A stretch of 64,000 nt of DNA from assembly GCF_020497125.1 (NCBI RefSeq), contig NC_059079.1:8897053-8961052 (forward strand), written 5' to 3'. Position 1 is the first letter of the stretch, and each line of letters begins with the position of its first letter. A model generated the notes under the pieces. The model ran no database searches. It was not told where the DNA came from and saw only the letters and a program-made list of their open reading frames with translations. A program made the position numbers and the translations under genes. This document shows positions 55,809 to 64,000 of the stretch, one piece after another. The stretch is from Mauremys mutica. Its lineage: Eukaryota; Chordata; Testudines; Geoemydidae.

Positions 55809-58137
55809 GAATACAGACAGCCTTGCAGGAATGAGCCCACACAGGTTGTTGTCCTGGAAATCTTACTCACACGATTAGTCCTCATTCATGCAAGAACTCC
55901 CACTGACTTCAATGGGGTTAGAGAGAGTAAAGCCTACACATGTGAATTGTGGATTGTAAAATAATCCCTATGATTATGGTTTGTAAACAGAACTGTGTGA
56001 AATTCAGCTAATTTGCTATACATGTGTTTATATTAACTATCTCTGGTTTCTATCTGCAGGGGGTTGCACCATAGGATGTGCACATATTTCATTGGGAACA
56101 TTTTGCGCAGCTCTATATACAAGTCATTTGTAATGTAAAATATTTTAATTTCCCCTAGGTAATGAGAAAGTAAAGGAAGTAATCAAGATGTAAATCAAGA
56201 TCCTGCTGTTTTCCTGCTAATACAAGCTTGCCTTGAGTTTCATACAGTAATTTTGACTTACTTAAAAAAATAAACAGTGTGCTTAAAATATATTTTTTTA
56301 AAGTTTGGACAGACTCTGCTACTTTATTTATATCACTGGTTTCTACTGCAATTTGTACATCAGTTTCAAGTTAGAAATATTTCATACAAAATAAAATAAA
56401 AATATCTAAACCTTAACCATAAGAAAAGATTAAAAAGCATTGGAACAAAAAAGAATCATATTGCTTTTGCAGTTTCCTATGGGGAATCTTTCCTCTTAGG
56501 AGACAGTCAAACACAAGAAATCTGCTAAGAATGTGCAGGGAAAAAAGATATTGTCCCCAGTGCTTCAGCATTCACTAAGATGTGTCAAGTTTAAATGAAT
56601 CATTAAAAAAAAGTCTCTTCCCTTGTGGGGAATCAGTTTCTAAAAAAGAACAGTCAAATGAGTACTGTGTATAATATGACACAGAGCTTGGAATTTAGAG
56701 TATGACAGAGTTCTTTCCTTGAACATCGATTACAACAATGCACCAGTTATTTTGTCTGGAAAAGAAATAACATTTTTCCCCGTGTTCTGTTGTTTAATAT
56801 AATATCTTAGCAACCTGGAATTATATTAATTTAGCAATACTGCTTTGGAGTAGATATAGGCCTGAATTGAATCTAAATACCATTGTGCCTTAGTTGGAAA
56901 GGTAAGGCTACAGTTGTTACACAGGGTTTGGGGAGCATTTTAACAACCATACCAATTCAAAGTCTTTTCTGCCCTAATATATTTGCTGGGATGTACCTGT
57001 TTTCTCTTCAAGTTATAAACAATCCATCATTCTCAGAAGCAATCCCACTGTGTCGGCCATCTTTAGTGAACTTTGTACTATACCCAATCCTCTTCCCCCA
57101 GCATAAGAATCTCTCACCTTTCTGTTATGTATATGAGAAACTTAAATGGCTTCTGATTCTGTGTTATCAAGGCAGCCCAAATGAGGGGTGCACACTGTGC
57201 TTTTTTGTTCCTTCTCGTGTGTCTGCAGCACCCCTTTAAGATGCGTTGGTGCCCATCATGTATAAATTGGAACAGTCTCCCTCAAAACAACAGCTATACC
57301 AGTCAGGGCATTCAGCTGAGAGTGTTCTTTTCATAACTCGGAGTTCAGGGTTATGCGAAGCCTCCAGCATGCACTATTTGGGCATTTGCACAGTAGTGGA
57401 GACTCCAGCACCTGAAGAAGTTGGAACCATCTAAGGCTGGCCAAGTATTACAGCTCGGGAGAATGGAAAAGGGCAGATATTCAGGTCAAGATGGGTTTCA
57501 ATCCTTCAGGCCCTTAAGACTTCATTGCATCAAGGAAAACACCAAAGAGCTCACTGATATGAAATATCCACTACTTGCTTCTTGGTATAAGTTTCCTGTC
57601 ATCTGAACCAGAAACCAATGCCCGAAAGCAGGATGAGAGACTGCCCAAAACAGAGTAAGGGAAAAATAAAAAGAAATACCTTCAGGTAGTCTCTTCACAT
57701 CATAGATGACAGTTGTATCTTTCTACAGCATATTCATGCAGGACAGATTGGTGACGAACTGTTGTCCTGTGAACCTCAGACGTTTGGTACTAGCTTTGTG
57801 TGTATGAGTGATTAATCAATATTCTCCTCACCATGGCTGGCCCACAGAGAGGATAAGGAGCCTGCTACATCCATTAACTAAGGGAATTCTTCTTCAGCTC
57901 AAGTAGTGGATGCTGTTTTTGGAGCTGAAAGAACAAGTTAACATTCCTAGATGCCCAAATTTGTATATTTATAATTTTATTTAATGACTGTGTCTGTTGT
58001 CTGCAGTAATAGATTTATTGCATCATATAAACAGCAGGCTTTTTATAGTTGACATTTTTATGACTGGTCTGTAGGAACAAAGTGAAATGGTATTTTCCCA
58101 GACTGTTTGCCTCTCAGCAAGATACCTTTGTCCATAA
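55809..58137. other. No gene recognised; one long mostly open + frame
   Basis: A single + frame from 56,883 to 57,434 (about 184 codons) is interrupted by only one TAA, at 57,237. It has no recognisable domain, signal peptide or repeat, and no convincing splice sites. I regard it as unexplained, with a gene possible but unlikely. The rest is AT-rich with no features I can support. Confidence 0.4.
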
Positions 58138-58335
58138 CAGGGGAGTCGCATCTTACATGGGGGTTAGGTTCTGAAGTCAGCGCTAACTAAGCTCATTGAG
58201 TGGAATGTCAGGCGGAATCGCCCGCACTACAGGTACAGTATTTAAATTGTTATTTTTCTCTTTTTTGTTTTGTTTTGCTGAGCGTGTATAGTTAAAATTG
58301 CGTAAGTTAAATGCGCCTATGATGTGACTCCACTG
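58138..58335. mobile_element. Tc1/mariner-like MITE (tentative)
   Basis: The termini caggggagtcgcatcttac (58,138) and the reverse complement of ctatgatgtgactccactg (ending 58,335) are about 19-bp imperfect inverted repeats. The right end is followed by ta and the left end is preceded by taa, compatible with TA-targeted insertion. It contains a T-rich microsatellite patch at 58,253-58,278 and no coding capacity. Confidence 0.65.
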
Positions 58336-61300
58336 TAATTCACTGTTCCCCAACACAACCTGGGTCTGCACTGGGATGAGAGGAAACCACTCTGAGCAGA
58401 GAGATTTTCTTCAAATTGTGCCACTTAGCGGTATGGTAAACTCTGTCGCAACCAACAGATAATGCACCAAGGTTTATGCACATGTTGTATTGCTGAGAAA
58501 GTCAAAGTCATGAAATAAAGATTCACTTTCAAGAGGTAAGCCTCTAGTCTTTAATTGCTTCTCTAGTAAAGTGGTTCATGGTAAGTATCCAATTTTCAGA
58601 TGCTACATAGACACAACCAGATGCATACGCAGAAATCCCAATTTGTGTTAAAACATCTTAGAATATTCTCTCTTTTTCCACTCATCAGGATAAAAGCTTC
58701 TTCAATCTTAAATTGTATATGTATGCAGTTCGTGTGATGTCAGACTTTAAGGGACAGAAGCAGAGGGACTCCCAGATAGGAAGCCATGGTCCTGTGAAAT
58801 TGATGTGAATGGCCGTATTGAAGAACAATATTGAGACAAGAAAATTCAGGCAAGTGGGAGAGTGTTGCAATAGCATCTGCTTGGATGGGTTTTCCATTTT
58901 CCATGGTCTTAGTCAAAGTTGTCTTCTGGCTACAGCATTATAGGTGATAGTTCTAGACTATGAAATATGGGACTCTAATGAAGCATCACAAAAAAGTGAT
59001 GCTAAAGATGTTTTATAAAAAGTGGATGAGACTGACATCCTTTGATCTTAACTCTAACTTCAGGTAGTTACACTATGCTAGGATTATTCTGGCAAAACAA
59101 GAAGCTGAAACCACAGTCTGTATAAGCTGGAGGCTAACCCTTCATACTTTCTTTTTACTGATGCTTCTATTTTTCTGTCACTTTGCTCACTGTGGGAAGA
59201 AATCACCTTCAGTAGGAATTACTGTATCTTTTACTAGGGATACTCACTGCTGTGTGTGCTTTTGGAATCAAGATTCAATCTGCCTTTAATTCTGAAAAGC
59301 CCAATCCTATTTCAAAGGTTCCTTATTAAGATTATCGCTCTTAAGATTCTCTTTGAAACATACTTTCCAATACTAGATACAAAAGATATGGGTTTCCTTT
59401 TCACAACTGTCGAGAAATAACTTTTCTGAAGATCATTTAGCAACTGCTTGAGAAGACTGAAGGCCAACCCTTCTTTCATGACACCAAAGGACCAGAGTGG
59501 GAAAGGAAACAATTGTTTTTATGTTCAAAATGGAAGCTGTCATATCTGAATTTTAAAGTTCTCATGTAGTAGATATAGAGCTATTAGAAAAGTCAGAAAT
59601 TATATTTAAACACTTCCTCTTGCGTCTATTTTTGTAATTTAATATTTTTAAGATTTCTTAAAATTTTCATTGGTATTAAATAAACTAGAAAGCAATAAAA
59701 GAGGTTCTATGAACATACTTGAGAAATAGACAAGTACTCAGTACGGGGGAAAGTATTAAACAGTACAAACTCTTGCTATAGAAGTGAATACACATAGTTG
59801 GACTGCTTAGCCTTTTTGTGCCTAGAAATGTTACTTATGGTTGTGATGGGAGAAAAGAACACAACTCCTATCTGCAAAGAATGAAAAGTGGGGACACACA
59901 CTATTAACAGCCTCACTCCTGTAGCTGAGTTTTGATCCTCTACTGCCACTAGCTTCCCCCTTCCAATTTACCTTGTGAGTATGAAACTTGTGATTTTAAA
60001 GTAAAGGCAAAATCATGCTTTTAGTGTAGGGTCAGTTTTAAGACCACAAAAGGATCTTCAGAGAGCCCTCTGGCGATAAAACTTCTGAAACAACACCTTA
60101 ATAGGGCCCTTTACACATTTTGCCTGGAAGTATCATTAATTTCTTGCTGCTACTTCTCCTTGAACGCCAAACATCTAGAACTTACCTTCATTCATATATA
60201 TATCTGTATTAAAGCAGCCTTTATACAGGGATCTAGCCACTCCAAGGCTTTGTATCTTAATTAGACCTATTCTGATAAATAGGATATTAAGCATAACATA
60301 AGCACACCAATTCTTCAGTATTAGAGCTGTCCAAAATGTTGAAAACCATTTCCTCAGATTTATTAACCTTTCCAGTATACAGATTTGGGACAAAACCACA
60401 TAAAATTCAACAGTTTTGACTAACTTTGAGTTTTCAGATTTGTTCAAATTTGAAGATTAGAGAATGCAAACAGGTATAAAACTGAAGAAACTGTTTGCTC
60501 AGACTTTAAATAAAACCAACAAGTTCCACACACTTCTAATCAATACAGGACAGTTAACTCACTTTACATTCAGTAAAACTCTCAGTGTACTTTGGGAGGA
60601 CCTTTTTGATTCCTGGCTGTCATTCTGAATGAGTAATGTTCACTCTCAACAAAGATTAGTGCTCTGCTCAGTTTCTCTAAAATGTATTACTTTTCAAGTA
60701 TATCCCATTGATATATACTCCAGCTTTCATATTTCTGGTCCTGGAGCTTTACAATCCCATCCATCCTGCAGGACAGGAGTGTCTTTTTTACAGGAACTCA
60801 TTGTTATTCAATGGAATTCACCCTGAGGACAGGTGGAATTTTAAGATACCAGGACTGTACATTAAGATAAAAACATAAACCTTACTAAAAATAGCATTGA
60901 AAAGAAGTTTCCAACATGGGATTTTAGAAAAACAGTTAAGTACCAGAAGTACAAATTTTAGTACAATACATGGTACACGTTTATGCAGTCCACAACCTCA
61001 AGTGACAGTTCTGACCTGCCTTCAGTTGAATAGGATATGGACAACTTAAATGTAACACACTGGTAGATATATTTAGAAAGATAACAATTTGTTTCATGCA
61101 AACAAAATATCTGCGTTTTACACTGTATAGAATGTTAAATGTGCTTCATCTCCACTAAGCATCACAGCACTACTGCTCAATGTTGCTAGTTTGACCTACA
61201 TGTTCTCAGCACAAGTTTTAGTATATCATAACTACAGGATAGTACAATCTAGAAAAATAAACCAGCATTATTCCATACTAGCCTAATTTGTCCAATCTAT

Positions 61301-61641
61301 ATTGCCATGTGAACAACCCAAATTTACTTCTTGGATTTTACTTCTTGTTCTCTGGGTTAGCAGAGACTAGGAGTTCTGCAGGGATGACAGGATTATGAAA
61401 CAATGCATCAGAAACTGCACTAATCCATTCAAAATATTTCCAGCTGCCTTTCTATTTCCGTGACTTCCTTATATCATTACCAATGGCTAGCTATTTCACA
61501 ATGTGGACTTCTTTTACTCAGAAATGTGATCAGAATTATTTATTGGTCAAATCCCTTCTTTCTGTTCCCTGAGATTACTGCCATTTGAAAGCAGTGCAGG
61601 GAGGGGTTGCCTTTTTTTCTATGTTACCTATGTTGTGAGAC
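58336..61641. other. No gene recognised
   Basis: AT-rich unique-looking DNA. A strong donor-like signal on the - strand (aag|gtaagtt, near 60,184) follows a 90-codon open frame but lacks an acceptor and known domain. The last 13 bases (61,629-61,641) are the target duplication of the Penelope-like insertion. Confidence 0.5.
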
Positions 61642-62511
61642 GTTTCAGAGGGGTAGCTGTGTTAGTCTGTTTCAGCAAAAACAACAAGGAGTCTTGTGGC
61701 ACCTTAAAGACTAACAAATTTATTAGAGCATAAGCTTTCGTGGGCTATGAAAAGATACGAGTTGCCTTACCAAGTGTGAATGTCAACAGAGTAAAAATTA
61801 CTTTTTGTAGTGCTAACTATGCCAATTCCATCAGGGTGGATGGCCCTTACTCAACAGTTGATGGGAGATTACTTCTTGTAGTGATCCAGCCATTCCCAGT
61901 CTTTATTCAGGCCTAATTTGATGGTGTCAAGTTTGCAAATGAATTCCAGTTCTAAAGTTTCTCATTGAATTCTGTTTTTGAAGTTTTTTTGTTAAAGAAT
62001 GGCCACTTTTAAGTCTGAAATTGAGTGTCCAGGGAGGTTAAAATGCTCTCCCATTGGTTTTTGAATGTTGTAATTCTTGACATCTGCTTTGTGTCCATTT
62101 ATTCTTTTGTGTAGAGACTGTCCAGTTTGGCTAATGTACATGGCAGAGGGGCATTGCTGGCAACTGACGGCATATATCACATTATTGGATGTGCAAGTGA
62201 ACAAGCCCCTTATGGTGTGGCTGATGTGGCCATCCATCCTGATGTAATTGGCATCATTAGCACTACAAAAAGAAATTTTTACTCTGTTGACATTCACACC
62301 TTCTTGTCAACTATTGGGAATGGGACACATCCACCCTGATTGAATCATTAATCCCCCACTTGGTAAGGCAACTCCTATCTTTTCTTGTGCTGTATATTCA
62401 TGCCTGCCTAATTTTCACTCCATATATCTGAAGAAGTGGGTCATAGCCCACAAAAGCTTATGCTCTAATAAATTTGTTAGTCTTTAAGATGCCACAAGAT
62501 GCCTCGTTGTT
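61642..62511 (-). mobile_element. Penelope-like element insertion with inverted ends and 13-bp target duplication
   Basis: A compact 870-bp unit is flanked by perfect 13-bp repeats tatgttgtgagac (61,629-61,641 and 62,512-62,524). The 72-bp segments 61,679-61,750 and 62,441-62,512 are inverted copies (roughly 92% identical by eye). A - strand GIY-YIG endonuclease relic lies between. Penelope-like elements typically have a 5' truncation with terminal repeats in direct or inverted orientation and variable-length target duplications. The - strand 3' end reads …actaacacagctacccctctgaaac, a tail I recognise from sauropsid Penelope-type repeats. RT is absent. Confidence 0.85.
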
Positions 62512-62512
62512 T
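61679..62512. repeat. 72-bp inverted terminal repeats of the Penelope-like element
   Basis: The arms are 61,679-61,750 and 62,441-62,512, each containing aaagactaacaaatttatta and gagcataagctttcgtggg or its complement. A second inverted segment lies inside. gttgccttaccaagtg…caacagagtaaaaatt…gtagtgctaactatgccaatt (61,762-61,840) recurs inverted, and interrupted by extra sequence, in 62,225-62,375. The left part is therefore a shortened inverted copy of the right part. Confidence 0.85.
61992..62297 (-). pseudogene. GIY-YIG endonuclease domain relic of a Penelope-like element
   Basis: The 101-codon frame reads …HISHTIRGLFTCTSNNVIYA, then VSCQQCPSAMYISQTGQSLHKRINGHKADV, and ends PMGEHFNLPGHSISDLKVAIL. 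The family has (N)VIYL-C-C—YIGQTG-L–R–H, with two Cys as here; the nuclease nicks target DNA. The YIG triplet is YIS here, so the conserved glycine is lost. Arg of the RINGH block and the H of GEHF are kept. After the stop, further Penelope-type C-terminal sequence (LELEFICKLDTIKLGLNKDW) continues in the same strand. The upstream RT is missing. Fragment only. Confidence 0.85.
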
Positions 62513-62649
62513 ATGTTGTGAGACAGTTAGTTGTTCTCCTTCATTAACTATCTGATCTTTGTTAACTCATGGAAGTGTAAACTGGTGTAATTTACACCTC
62601 CATTTACCCCCTCTTATAAATATGTTACATTAATTTAGATGCACTTACA

Positions 62650-63445
62650 TTTATTATTATGGATTATTTATTATTTATATTAGCGTAGTGCCTAACCATC
62701 CCAGTCATGAACCAGGACCCCATTGTGCTAGGCACTGTACAAAAAGACTGTCCCTGCCCCAAAGAACTACAATATAAGTATAATCTAAGGAAGAGTGAGA
62801 CAATATTGGTCAGCATGATAGATTGCAGTCTCAGCACACCAGCAACCTAACCGCTGTCAAGTTTTTTCTAAGCGCCACAGCAAAGGAGAGCTTTAAGGAG
62901 AAATCTGAAAAAGGATAATGTGTTAGTTCTGCATATGTCTCCAGGTAGATTCATCTAAGCATGAGGGGCCACATGGGAGAAAACAGAGAGGTGTTTGTTT
63001 GAAAACTTAATGGGTGGGCAATGGAGGCTGAAATCATGGCCTGATAGGGGGGAGGAGCTAATCTTTTGATACCAATTCAGAGATGATAGGGAGGGTGAGG
63101 ATAGGTTGTGAAGGGTCTTGAAAACAAAGACAAGTAGCTTATCCTTGATACCACAGAAAGAAGGGAACCAGTGGAGGGATGCAAAGAAAGGGGTGACATG
63201 GTCAATGCAATGGGCTAGGGACATGATCTTTGCAGCAGCATTTGGAATAGATATGAGGGTGGCAAGATTACATTTATCAATGTCCGAGAAAAGGATGTTG
63301 CAACATCAAGATGCAAGATGATGAGAGCCTGGATGAGAGTTTCACCTATGTGGATGGATAGGAAAGGCAACATGCTGTGCAGAAGAATCTGCAAGACTTT
63401 GATATAGCCTGGATGTGAGAACCATATGTACTCATATTCACTCAA
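62650..63445 (-). mobile_element. L2-clade LINE 3' end
   Basis: The - strand peptides are GETLIQALIILHLD (63,445-63,215), equivalent to L2 TLIHALITSRLDYC. Next, HCIDHVTPFFASLHWFPSFCGIKDKLLVFVFKTLHNL (63,224-62,955; 20-residue parts of the L2 block HVTPLL-SLHWLPV—I-FK-LLLVFKALH). It ends with the antisense of gtgcctaaccatcccagtcatgaaccaggaccccattgtgctaggcactgtaca (62,690-62,745) and an AT-rich terminus at about 62,650. These are the L2 RT C-terminus and 3' tail, with frameshifts. Confidence 0.82.
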
Positions 63446-64000
63446 ATCAATCTCCAGTTATCAATGTGTAATTATCTCTCTCACACATACACACACGTGC
63501 TCTGAATTTGTCCCATGGAATCTAAATAAGTGCAAGCAAATGTAAGGGAATCTAAGAAGAACTCACACACTGAGGAAGTGTAGAAATATGAAATATCGGA
63601 AGGTTAAGTTAAAATAGCAGACCACTTTAAGATAACCTTTTTACACCTTCCTTTGGCGTAACAAGAATTATACTACCTTACACATTGGTAGTTGGAAATA
63701 GGTGCAATGGGGTCCAAATTTAAGGAAATTTTATATAGGGCAAGGGAGTCTGTGGAAGCTAAAGTTACACCACCTTATACCTCATCTTTGAATGTAGCCC
63801 AATAGCACTGTCTGGAGTTAACAGTAGTGTAGGGAAGTGCTTTGCTAGCTTCCACACACAGCACTGCAAAGTTGCTTCTCTCCACTCCTGCAATGTATCT
63901 GCTCTTCATTACTTGTTCCTTCTTAAGGCATGACAGAGACTGTCAATCATGCCTAATTGTACAGCAAATTTCTAATGCAGACAAATGTTCTCTAAGAGAT
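63446..64000. other. No gene recognised
   Basis: AT-balanced sequence with a short (AC)-type patch near 63,480-63,497. I see nothing classifiable. Confidence 0.45.

Noticed and set aside
55560..55964. 134-codon + strand open frame
   Set aside because: It is derived from a reversed MIR SINE and an adjacent fold-back MITE.
56060..56158. Candidate exon after tttctatctgcag
   Set aside because: All three frames hit a stop before any usable donor.
57680..57722. Minus-strand 43-nt candidate exon (reads DTTVIYDVKRLPE) with donor gtattt
   Set aside because: There is no pyrimidine tract at the acceptor, the donor is weak, and an in-frame stop abuts it. It is not better than chance.
1..64000. CRISPR array, operon, ribosome-binding sites, tRNA or rRNA genes
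   Set aside because: Nothing prokaryote-like is present. I found no tRNA cloverleaf apart from SINE-derived promoter boxes, and no rRNA-like segment.

Overview
This is a vertebrate nuclear window, AT-rich and almost entirely non-coding. Nothing in it looks bacterial, plasmid or viral-genomic. The repeat content points to a sauropsid, most likely a turtle. The clues are several CR1 LINEs whose 3' ends carry the typical gatgatcataatggtccc…tctatga tail, L2/MIR relics, many hAT and fold-back MITEs, solo retroviral-type LTRs, a DIRS-like element and a Penelope-like element. The turtle assignment is inference from familiarity with these families; no database was searched.

Layout. 1-5.9 kb: mostly unannotated, AT-rich. 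5.9-12.6 kb: three CR1 reverse-transcriptase relics on the + strand. 12.6-17.3 kb: MIR-type SINE relics and palindromic MITEs. 18.3-19.5 kb: a CR1/L3 fragment abutting a long LTR. 21.2-24.65 kb: a deleted DIRS-like retrotransposon on the - strand, with inverted terminal repeats, gag-like zinc-finger and RT remnants. 26.7-32.9 kb: L3 relic, MITEs, a hAT relic split by a CR1 tail, and a solo LTR. 34.3 kb: a candidate host exon with good splice sites. 37-46 kb: the most complex part. A second copy of the 5.9-kb CR1 subfamily has a solo LTR in its 3' UTR, and a minus-strand CR1/L3 is split by one LTR that is itself split by another. 46-61.6 kb: mostly unique-looking AT-rich DNA with one solo LTR and scattered SINE/MITE relics. 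61.6-62.5 kb: a compact Penelope-like insertion with a GIY-YIG relic, 72-bp inverted ends and 13-bp target duplications. 62.65-63.45 kb: an L2 3' end.

No complete protein-coding gene is recognised. All recognisable protein homology belongs to decayed transposable elements with frameshifts and stops. Two short stretches (17,959-18,018 and 34,295-34,369, both +) have credible splice signals, lengths divisible by three and the same intron phase. They could be exons of a long host gene whose introns fill this window, but I do not recognise the peptides. The window therefore reads as a large intron or gene-poor intergenic region with many nested insertions, several datable by target-site duplications.
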